64,000 nt of DNA, from positions 186,001-250,000 of the forward strand of contig NJPS01000032.1 of assembly GCA_002946415.1 (NCBI GenBank), given 5' to 3'. Positions 1 to 8,685 of the stretch are shown here, in pieces. Origin of the DNA: Rutstroemia sp. NJR-2017a BVV2 (lineage: Eukaryota > Ascomycota > Leotiomycetes > Helotiales > Rutstroemiaceae). Each line of letters starts with the position of its first letter. The first letter of the stretch is position 1. The translations under genes were made by a program, and so were the position numbers. The notes beneath the pieces are model-generated. The model had not been told where the DNA came from, made no database searches, and saw nothing but the letters and a program-made list of their open reading frames with translations.

Positions 1-851
1 TCATCCTGCACGGTATATCTCGAGGGTGTGAGATCGATGCCGCCAAATGGATCGTACGGCTTCTCTTCTTCAGGTGCAATCTTCTTTTTGAGTCCTCTGA
101 TCGTAAGCCCACTGTCGGAGCCATTCCCAGCACCGAACGCAGGATCTCTTTCCCTCTCTCCACCCAGTCCTCTCCTCCCTGAACTCTTCTTCAAAATGAC
201 CTTCTGCGCTTGTCTTGTAATCTCAAGCGCATCTCCCTCCCCACTAGCCAACTTATCCAAAACATTTCTCTTCTCCGCCTCCAACTCCTCCTTCTCCCTT
301 GCCTCCTCCTTCACAATCGCCAACCGCCTCTCCCTCACCCTCTCCTTCTCCTCCTTCTCCTTCCTCTTTCCCATCTCACGCTCCCTCTGACTCGCCTCCC
401 TCCTCCCCTCAATATCCCCCTTATTCCCCTCCCGATAAACCCTCAACTTCTCCTCCGCATCAGCCTTCACCTTCCCCTTCCCTTCCACCAGATCAAACAC
501 CAGATCCTCCACCTCCTGCAGATAATTGTTCCAATCCAGCAGCGTCTCGAACTCGTCTTCGCGACGGTTAAACACCTCGTTGACACGACGCCGGATATCG
601 ACTTCACGCTCTACTTTTAAGTCCCCGAAGAACGCGGCGTGGAAGCCTTTCTTCCGGAGCGTGCGTGCGCAGTGTGGGACGGGACAGGGCGCGGGGCCGG
701 AGGTGAAGATGCGGTCGACGCAGGTGGAACACATTTTGTGGTAGCATTCGGGGTTGATGAGGAATTGGAGGGAAGGGTTGAGGTAGCGGTTGGATTTGCA
801 GATGGGACAGATGTCGTTGGACATATCGTCCGAGAGGGATTTGGACGGCAT
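1..851 (-). CDS. tfb3: TFIIH subunit Tfb3/MAT1 (CDK-activating kinase assembly factor), 3' end cut by window edge
   Basis: The reading frame opens at the ATG at 851 and stays open to base 1, giving about 283 residues without a stop. Near the N-terminus (from about residue 15) is a C3HC4 RING: CPIC, then ECYHKMC, STC and a CPxPxC-type pair, followed by LRKKGF. The MAT1-type block VEREVDIRRRVNEVFN and a long Glu/Lys/Arg coiled coil come next. In the family, MAT1/Tfb3 bridges the Cdk7-cyclin H kinase to core TFIIH for transcription initiation and nucleotide excision repair. No intron is seen in this part. It is divergent from the NudC gene, 234 bp away. The C-terminus is missing because of the window edge, not a lesion. 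Confidence 0.9.
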   Translation of the reverse strand, partial: MPSKSLSDDMSNDICPICKSNRYLNPSLQFLINPECYHKMCSTCVDRIFTSGPAPCPVPHCARTLRKKGFHAAFFGDLKVEREVDIRRRVNEVFNRREDEFETLLDWNNYLQEVEDLVFDLVEGKGKVKADAEEKLRVYREGNKGDIEGRREASQREREMGKRKEKEEKERVRERRLAIVKEEAREKEELEAEKRNVLDKLASGEGDALEITRQAQKVILKKSSGRRGLGGERERDPAFGAGNGSDSGLTIRGLKKKIAPEEEKPYDPFGGIDLTPSRYTVQD

Positions 852-1085
852 TTTGCGGGTGAGTGAGTATGTATGGTTTAGATGCGATCAAGTTGTAAGG
901 TTGTATAAGGCGGAAGAATCGAATGGCAAGGCTGGCATTTTGAATTGATTGCATGCCGATAAGGTTAGAGATGTGGCGCGTGGGGAGTGGCTTTGTAAGC
1001 CTAGCCTTGTCTTGTCGATTTCTTGATACTACGAGGCAGGATTACAAAAACAAGACACTGCGAATCAGAACAAAGAATTGTTAAG
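852..1085. promoter_or_regulatory. Short divergent promoter region, tfb3 / nudC
   Basis: Only 234 bp separate the two start codons, so both transcription starts must lie here. I see no canonical TATA box. This is inferred from gene orientation. Confidence 0.45.
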
Positions 1086-1909
1086 ATGGCAGACAAAGGT
1101 AAGGCGCGCCGCATTGCACTCTAATCTTAAATTTATGTTCTTGGCTCCTGCTCTCATTGAGGCCTATTCGGAGCTTTATTTTCATGAATTACCCCGCCAT
1201 CCACACAAAAAGCTAACAAAATCCAGAGCCTACCCCCCAAGAAGAAGCTGCTGCTCGTGCAAAAGAGGCAGAAGAGCAAGCTGCTCTTCCCTACAAATGG
1301 ACTCAAACGATTGGCGACCTCGACGTAACCCTCGAGATTCCTGGAAACCTGAAAGCTAAAGACCTCATCGTTGAAATAAAACGTCAATCCATAAAACTAG
1401 CCATCAAAGGCCAAGATCCCATTTTCGACGTGCGTACAACCTCTGGCTTCCTTTCTGCTCTCCTATTTCCCAGGAGCACGGCTACTGACGGTCTTTATCT
1501 TAGGACAAACTTCCGCACCCTATCCACACCGAAGACTCGACTTGGACACTGACCAGTCTCCCATCCGGGAAGAAAGCGCTCGAAGTGCATCTTGACAAAG
1601 TCAACAAGATGGAGTGGTGGGCGCATGTAGTGGTATCTGCGCCCAAGATAGACGTTACGAAGATTACGCCAGAAAATAGTAAATTGGGGGATTTGGACGG
1701 GGAGACAAGAGGAATGGTGGAGAAGATGATGTGGGAGCAGAGAGAAAAGGAGATGGGGGGAATGTCGTCCGAGGAGAGGAAGAAGAAGGAGATTTTGGAG
1801 AAAGTGAGTTACCGGAATATTCACTATTTGGACATTGGACTAATGGGTTTATGTTTAGTTTCAAAAAGAACATCCTGAGCTGGATTTCTCGAATGCCAAG
1901 ATGAACTGA
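1086..1909 (+). CDS. nudC: Nuclear movement protein NudC (CS/p23-fold chaperone), 188 aa, 4 exons
   Basis: Exons are 1086-1098, 1227-1429, 1504-1803 and 1859-1909; introns begin GTAAGG, GTGCGT and GTGAGT, and exon lengths sum to whole codons. After a short acidic/Ala-rich lead comes the CS domain, recognised by [17 protein letters not shown], then [31 protein letters not shown] and the NudC signature NKMEWWAHV. The C-terminus holds the helical [20 protein letters not shown] block and ends [12 protein letters not shown]. In Aspergillus, NudC is needed for nuclear migration and stabilises dynein-pathway LIS1/NudF. Length is normal for fungal NudC. The first exon codes for only four and a third codons, a common arrangement in this family. 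Confidence 0.93.
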
Positions 1910-2222
1910 AGGGGGAGATTGTAACGGGAAATAAAAGTGTAGGCTCGGACACGAATATGAATTGGAACTATCCGCGTATGTAGGGGCAAGTCTGGCTGGA
2001 AATTAGAAGAAGATACCTATTTCACGGCAACAAATAAAATACGCTTAACAATTTTGATGTCTAAATGCTTGCACTTTTCATACATGATGCTATAATATTT
2101 TAGTAACTTCATGGATGTGTATGAACCCTTTTCTGGTATTGTACATGCTTCTACTTCTCGCATTTAGTTTGTCCTACAGATCCACACCGAAGCGGTTGTA
2201 CTTCCACATCTTAAGGAAGCGG
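1910..2222. other. Convergent intergenic region (nudC / swp1)
   Basis: This 313 bp stretch lies between two convergent stop codons. It is AT-rich, as expected for overlapping 3' untranslated regions, and no other feature was recognised. Confidence 0.5.
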
Positions 2223-3315
2223 TTATCTTTCGCCAGCTAGTCTTCGGCTTTGGACCTCCGACAATGCCTTGCTTCCGCTCAAGAAAGTTATTAGCCCTAC
2301 GATTCCTGCGGCAGGTAATGTTTGGAACAAGTTCCAGCTCGAGTAGTATAGGAAGAAAATGCCTTCCATAGCGACGATCGAGCCATAGAAAAGGCCGTGA
2401 GAGATTGGGGCGGCGGATGTTGCTTTGGAAAGATGGGAGAGATTGGCTCCAAGGTAGGCCCACTGGGTTGCGTATCATTAGCATATATTTACAAGGAATG
2501 AGTAAAGTATGAGGGAGAAACCTACGGCACCCAAGACGACTGGCACGGTAGCTAAGATTGCCAGCACAAAGAATAATGAAATAACTTTAGGGCCACTTTG
2601 AGGATCGGGTCGGAAGATATGGTTGATTTCGGGCAATTTGCCATATCTCAATGGCTTCTCGTAAGCAGGAGCTGGTTTGCTTGCGTCGAGGGAGACGGCA
2701 AGATCGAAGACATGGTTGCTGAATGCTTGTGCAGAACCGAATGAAGCAAGAAGGAGAGTCGCGCGGAGAGGTTGAGAGCTGGTGAGGAGCTGAACTGGAA
2801 GATCTTTTTGACCCTGCGTATTTATTAGCATAATGATTCTCCAATCCAATCCATTGAGCTGTTGGGAAACACACGAATTCGACTTTTCCTTTGCCCGATT
2901 CTTTAGTAGTGAAAGGGAACGTGGTCTCAAGTCCGGTATCCTGGTCTCGAAGAAGCAAGAATGCTTGATGTGGCCGTTTGGGCTTGCGACCTTCGGTAGC
3001 TGTAATGATAATCTTGAGCGTGTCCGTTGCGCTCAATGAAACTGGTTTTGCAAGAGGAGCATGATCAGAGAGTCTGCAAATCGGTCAGTTAGCATTTTTA
3101 TGTACAATATTCCTCCCAAAGCCAAGTTTCAGCCAAAATTTAAGCATGCGCGTCACCAATTGCTTCTGGGAAACATACTTGTCCTTAAAACCTCCGACAG
3201 CACTTTTCGAGTTTACGGAAATAACAGCATCATCGAAACCCCAGGATGAAGCAGCGGTGACTATTCCAGCACCGGCAAGTATCAATGAAGGTACCAGTGA
3301 CCGTAGGAGACGCAT
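2223..3315 (-). CDS. swp1: Oligosaccharyltransferase subunit Swp1 / ribophorin II, 287 aa, 4 exons
   Basis: Exons (transcript order) are 3179-3315, 2875-3073, 2526-2813 and 2223-2462, summing to 288 codons with stop. The N-terminus is a signal peptide (MRLLRSLVPSLILAGAGIVTA). The lumenal part carries the ribophorin II-type blocks KRPHQAFLLLRDQDTGLETT and PFTTKESGKGKVEF. After KPLRYGKLPEINHIFRPDP come three hydrophobic segments (PKVISLFFVLAILATVPVVLGA; ISHGLFYGSIVAMEGIFFLYY; AAGIVGLITFL). Swp1 is an ER-membrane subunit of the complex that transfers glycans to Asn in nascent proteins. The C-terminal ER-facing tail is short, as in other fungi. Confidence 0.92.
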
Positions 3316-5033
3316 TTTGTAAAGGAATTGTGGTGTTGAGAAGTTCGTGAATTAAATGTTCACGAGGGGAGAGCTCGGAGCCACGTAATGTAAGAGCTCC
3401 AATTGAACACATTTCGGGCGGGAGCGCTTAAAGCGGCTATGTGGCATGAATGTGGGGGAGGGCGGTTAGTAAGCATAGTAAAAGACCACAACGGCATGAA
3501 TAGAGTCAAACGAAGAATCATGTATTGAGAATGAACAGCAGGTTTTAGCGGGGAGAATATATTATGATTGATTAGCTTGACACGGTCAAGCTGTCTGTCT
3601 GTGATTAATGTAGCTATTTTATCTATGAACATATGATGTAGATGCAAAGCAGTATTTGCTTAGTTGTACAGTGATATCAAGAAACCGAATTGCTGAAGTG
3701 TTCGGTTCCCTGCTGATAAGACATGATGGGAGCTTTGATTCACATGGTCATGATTCAATGTGAATCTTTGAATCAGCATTCTCGAATTGCGCTTTCCGCA
3801 CCTATCGACGTGTCATCCAACCATTTCCCATGAATAACTCAACGAAACCTCTGCGTCAGTTGAAGTAGAAACTCCCTATTCCAATCCTTTTTGTTCCAAC
3901 ACACAATTACTACAGTCCTCCTCTTCCTCGTTGGTGAAACAAAGATACACCTTCCTAGACGATCGAGCGTGGAACCCCCTGGTCAGTTCGCATCTGAACT
4001 CTTTGAAATCACTGACATGGAACACGAAATCTCCCTTGCCGACAATTAGTTATCTTCTGCTATAGAGCTGTTATAGACCGTCACTCAAAGCATAAAAGCG
4101 ATATTCCACATTCGGCGATATTACAAATTAGTCCATCACTAGCAACACAACTTGGGCTGTTTTAATTCCTGAGTACGCAAAGAAGTCCTGGGCTCTGGGG
4201 TACGTTCCGCTAGGAGCAGGACTGCCTGAACTGAAAAAGGCTGCAGAAGCCTGTGCGGATGGCAGTAGTTCAAATAGATAATACCTAGCCCATTGGGCGG
4301 GAAGGTTGGTCGGCTTGCGATCCAGGACTATAACATACCGCCAGCGTTCTTTTCCCGCGGACCAAGCAGTTCCTTTATAGAAATTTGAGGAATGGCAAAC
4401 TTCTTAGTGGATAGTCGTATGATAGCCACTTGAACTTGTAGACACTCGTCAACCTTTGTGAGGTGAATGCAATGCGGAACATAGGTTATCCGAAACATGC
4501 AGTGCCGAAATACCTGACAATAAGGGACATGAAATCATGTGTAGTTGAACACCTGAGAAGTCATGACGATTTCTTAAATACTTCACTCCGGTTGCTACAA
4601 ACCCTTGTTTGCCTTTAATCCAGACCAAGACTGCAAGGAAAAGGAATGTCCAGGGTGAAACGAATCCCCGCGACTACTGAACCCAGGTCGCGACGTCAGA
4701 GAGCCCTGTCAAACTTGCTTGCTTTCACAAACAAGTAAGTTAATTTAGGAACGGCTGTAATGTGCTAGCAGATTGAAGCTGCATAGTACATCAATTGTCA
4801 GATTGTGCGTTCCAATGCTGGCGGGTAAAAGTCTTGGTGAAAATGGGCAAGGCCGTCGGAAAGTAATAGAGAAAAGTTCAATAGCAGAGTAAGACATCTA
4901 GCAGAAAGGTAGGACATCTAGTAGGAAAGTAAAAACAGAATGAGAGAAATGCGAATACCACGACAGAGTCCATACAAAATCGATCAACCATGAGAATTTT
5001 GTTAAGCTTGATTTCTAGGCTGCATCGAAACCT
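3316..5033. other. Intergenic region between swp1 start and URI-like gene
   Basis: About 1.7 kb with only short, unconvincing reading frames. It must contain the swp1 promoter next to 3315 and the 3' region of the URI-like gene near 5033. One perfect 9 bp inverted repeat (GATTCACAT / ATGTGAATC, 3737-3766, 12 bp loop) was seen; its meaning is unknown. Confidence 0.4.
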
Positions 5034-6887
5034 CTATGATTTTGCCAACCTCGCAGCTTTAAACCTACTGACTTTTTTCGGACCACCCTCCTCTTCTGTG
5101 AGTGGCACAATCACACTTTCATCCTCTTTCATAAACCCTCCTTGTTTCCCAATCATCTTATTTCTCATCCGATAATACTCCGTCGCAACTTCCTGATGCA
5201 GGAGTTGTGGATCGAGTTCATCGGGTGGAGCGGCATTTGCATTAAGAGGTACATCCCTTTCCACAATCTGAGGAGCAAGTGTCCGATTGGCGGGTCCAGT
5301 GGGAACTGGACGAGTGTTCTCAACAGCCGGTGCAAAAATGGGTTGGGAAAACGGTTTGGGTGTTGAAGGTTTGGCCGGGAAGAGTTTTAAAGATGAATGA
5401 GCTGTAGAAGCAGGGCTCTGTGCCCCATGATTACCACTGCTTGGTGTAGTCCGAGCCGTCTTGAAGCGAGATGGCTTCTTCTGTGGATTCGGAGCGAGAG
5501 AAGCTTGACCGGGAGCTTTTCGTTCCACAATGTCACTGATAGGTGCTACTTTGGCCTCTTTCTTCACTTCTGAGACGATTGATGGCTGTGGCGCTGCTGA
5601 AATATCCAGTTCTTCGGCGAAGCGAACGCTCTTCTTTTCAGAATTATCAGTAGAAATGGATTCCACTGGCTGATTTTTCTTTTTCCCAGGCTTTGGTGTT
5701 GTCAGAATACCCTTCCCAGCAACCTTGGTATCTTCGCCAGTGACAGATATCCGTCCAATTCCTTCTTGAACCATACCGTAATCATCCGCATCCTTGCCGA
5801 CATTCTCCATCATCCTTACGCCCAGTCTTTGCTCAAGCTCAATCATTCGCTGTCGCAGTTCGTCATCCACTACTTTGCCTTTAGATCTACCAAACTCATC
5901 TTCGTCATCGTCGGTATCCGAATAGTCGGCATAATCTTCAGATTCCCAGTCGCTTCCATCCTCCAGGTTCAGTTCTGCTACAACCGACCCCACTTCGGAC
6001 ATGCCATATTGTAACATGTCTCGTCGCAAGGCAGCATCTTCCTCAGATTCATCTGCGGGAATGACCGCTGGTTCGGCTGAAAGCTTCTCGGATTCTTTAG
6101 CAGATTTCATAATTTCCTCCATGCGCTTTGCCGCCTGCGACTTTTCCTGCTCTAGCTCAACAGTCTCTGCTTTCGTGTCTTCCGCAAATTTGACCCCCTT
6201 TTTGGCTGACTTTGGCGAAGGTTTCGAAGACCTAGCCACTGCCCCCTCTTCATCTTTCGCCGCCGGAACGTTGGTCGCGCTATGCAGATCTGGAACAGGT
6301 ATGGGTACATCTTTTGCGTCTTCTGTTGTAGCTAGTTGCTCCTTAGCCTCCGAATCAATCATGCCAGCTTTTTGCAATGCTTCCAGTAATTGTGGTTTTA
6401 CGCTCCCAGGGTTGGACATTCTCGAAGAAATGACATTGCCTTCTTCATCCAATTCTTCAATGATATCCATTACTGGTAATCCTTCTTCGTTTCTCACTTC
6501 TGGTGTGCTAATAATCGTTGCTTTGGCCAATTTTTCCTCTGCGGCCTCAATTTGCTTCTCGATCGTCCTCGCATTCTGCTGAACGTAATCCATCCGCCTA
6601 TCCAATATATTTACAACTTGCGCTGTTGTTCTCTCCGTACCCGAACCTAGAATATCATCAATTTCTTTCCCTGTCACTAAGTCGGCATCGTATTTTTGCG
6701 CAATGGAAACGAGTTCCTGGCGATTTGGGGTAGGTTCCGCAGAAAGAATTTCTTCTTTCAGACCATCATACTCCGCATCTAGAGTTTGCCAGTGGCGCAA
6801 AGCCTTTCTTAAGGTTGCGATATTATCCTCAAGAAGTTGTCGATGTTTCTCGAGGTCCAGGAAACTGTCTTTTATTGCTTGTGCCAT
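5034..6887 (-). CDS. Unconventional prefoldin URI / Bud27-like protein, 617 aa, single exon
   Basis: Residues 1-125 form the long N-terminal coiled coil of a prefoldin-alpha-type subunit, with VSIAQKYDADLVTGKEIDDILG between the two helices. The rest is low complexity with an acidic Ser/Asp run around 310-335 (as in URI proteins) and a conserved C-terminal block ending VSRFKAARLAKS, matching the fungal DUF3835-type tail. In yeast and humans, Bud27/URI binds Rpb5 and helps cytoplasmic assembly of RNA polymerases; human URI also binds PP1. Two motifs of the form KK[GS]V[KR]FAE lie at residues 229-236 and 418-425, and the RFK[TA]AR motif occurs twice (about 474 and 608). There are no introns. The fold call is firm; the partner assignments come from the family. 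Confidence 0.82.
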   Translation of the reverse strand: MAQAIKDSFLDLEKHRQLLEDNIATLRKALRHWQTLDAEYDGLKEEILSAEPTPNRQELVSIAQKYDADLVTGKEIDDILGSGTERTTAQVVNILDRRMDYVQQNARTIEKQIEAAEEKLAKATIISTPEVRNEEGLPVMDIIEELDEEGNVISSRMSNPGSVKPQLLEALQKAGMIDSEAKEQLATTEDAKDVPIPVPDLHSATNVPAAKDEEGAVARSSKPSPKSAKKGVKFAEDTKAETVELEQEKSQAAKRMEEIMKSAKESEKLSAEPAVIPADESEEDAALRRDMLQYGMSEVGSVVAELNLEDGSDWESEDYADYSDTDDDEDEFGRSKGKVVDDELRQRMIELEQRLGVRMMENVGKDADDYGMVQEGIGRISVTGEDTKVAGKGILTTPKPGKKKNQPVESISTDNSEKKSVRFAEELDISAAPQPSIVSEVKKEAKVAPISDIVERKAPGQASLAPNPQKKPSRFKTARTTPSSGNHGAQSPASTAHSSLKLFPAKPSTPKPFSQPIFAPAVENTRPVPTGPANRTLAPQIVERDVPLNANAAPPDELDPQLLHQEVATEYYRMRNKMIGKQGGFMKEDESVIVPLTEEEGGPKKVSRFKAARLAKS

Positions 6888-8685
6888 ATCTGTAGATGAC
6901 GGCGACGTATGGTAGTAAGAGTAGACGGAAATTCAAGAATGTTCTGAAAGCGCAGGCTTGTTCTTTTTTAATAATCCGGCGGTTGCTCGGGCCTAAAATT
7001 TTCCCGCACCACAGCCTGAGGCTAACCATTACAGGTAGTATTGCAAGGGCGCTGTTAGTTTTTGAGCTTAATTCTACGACATTGGGATCTGGCCAAGTAC
7101 CTGCAGCAAAGATCCCGCTCATAATCAAACCCGTGAGCATTAAAACCATGCTAACTTCACTGCCATATCAAGTGAAAAAGATGGATATCTTCATTGTCGA
7201 ATTGTCATGTTCGATGTTAAATTCACGATAGCCTTAGCAGTGTACGTATAGTTCCCCAAATACTCGCAGTAGTTTGTAAGTTTAGGAGAACTCTGAATGA
7301 GGTCTTGAATTGCAAGGCAATAGTCATTGCTACATGAACATCTAGTTTTTATGTGGTATATGAATAACATAGGTTGAACCTGCGGACGAAGGATATAATT
7401 TTTTGCTCTCCCTATCTCTTATTGATACCTGCACCAGCTGGATATGATCGATAGCTCAGGAAGACAGAGATCTTGCGACTGGCTGCTATGAGAAGTAGCA
7501 CAGAACGCACTGTGCTGCGGTATATCATAAGAATGTATACCATTCGACCGCATTCTCAATCGGCCAATGAATTATGTGCCACTCTGTAGTAAATCCGTAG
7601 AAAGCCAATGATACCTATTTCCCGTGACGTGTGACGGTACCGCCGTCGAGGAGATGTCTTCTGCAAATCCAAACTAATCTTGCTATCCGGACAACATATG
7701 CACGATTGAACGACAGTGAGATTAGCTACGAGAAAAGAGAATGACGGTGCAATCAAATGTGTGTGAGCGCTCGTCGCAATGCGGCATGTTGAAGCACGTG
7801 AAAGCAACAGTTGTCATGAAGTTAGCAAGCAGTTGTTCTGCGCATCACAATGATGACTACGTTTCTGCAGTTAGCTTCATAACAGCATCCCGATTTGAAC
7901 CGGGCTCGTCCCTTCCCATAATGCGCTTCCGGGTAAGTAGACGGGATAGATCGGAAGCCAGTCGAAGTAAGTCACCGATCGACGAAAATGACTCGCCCGA
8001 ATTGGGTCGGAACGAGTCGAAAGGAGGTTGGTAAGGCTGGGAGCGCGAGCTGCCTCATTCAACACCACAGTGGTCCAGGACGTCCTTGACTGGTATGAAA
8101 AGAAGCGCACAACTTTTCTCAATCCTCCCAAATTTGAATGGTTTGGTAAGGTCAAGAATTCCACCTAGATTTGAGGGTTTGTGCGCGACAGATAGACTTC
8201 TACTTGCTCCTTCCCAAGTAGCAAAGTGCAGAAGTGGTTGCGATCCTGAACTTTTCCGGATTTCTGTCAGTGAACTTGTCGTACAGTTTATGCGTAAATG
8301 TGAAAAGATACAGCCGATTTTTCTCGACATTTTCATGTACATATAAAACCAGTTGAACGGTGCTGTGGCTTGACATGAATTTATCTAGGATTTTCGGACA
8401 TCTCTCCCGATTTGAGTTGGCGAGGAGATGTAAACACGCTAGTAGATAGTCTTAGTCCCAGATAGGTATATAATATGGCCACTTTTCCCCACCTCGGTTT
8501 CTCCTCCACTCAGTACCATTTGTCTTGCACGAATTCGGACGATTATTTGTTTATTTTCAGCCGCATCGCGTCTCATCTGTAAACAATTGAATTTACCATT
8601 GCAATTCCATCAACCACATATCCACGTTCCATAAAAACTTCTTCTTTCTACACTTCGCGTGTATTTATTAAGTCGGCAGCCAACA
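6888..8685. other. Divergent intergenic region, about 1.8 kb
   Basis: The region separates two genes reading outward. No supported gene or RNA was found. The last 200 bp before 8686 are pyrimidine-rich and lie downstream of a TATA-like box. Confidence 0.4.
8467..8474 (+). promoter_or_regulatory. TATA-like box of the coiled-coil gene
   Basis: TATATAAT lies 212 bp before the ATG at 8686 and is followed by a CT-rich stretch, the usual order of a fungal core promoter and leader. It is placed by motif and position only. Confidence 0.4.

Noticed and set aside
28..620. Long plus-strand Pro/Ser/Leu-rich frames at the window start
   Set aside because: They are antisense shadows of the Glu/Lys/Arg-rich Tfb3 coiled coil.
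6001..6582. 193-codon plus-strand frame opposite the URI-like gene
   Set aside because: Antisense of a Lys/Glu/Ala-rich coding region, giving a Ser/Phe/Leu-rich artefact.
7880..7930. T-arm-like sequence (GGTTCAAATC on the minus strand) suggesting a tRNA
   Set aside because: The T-stem is imperfect and no matching acceptor, D or anticodon arms could be laid out around it.
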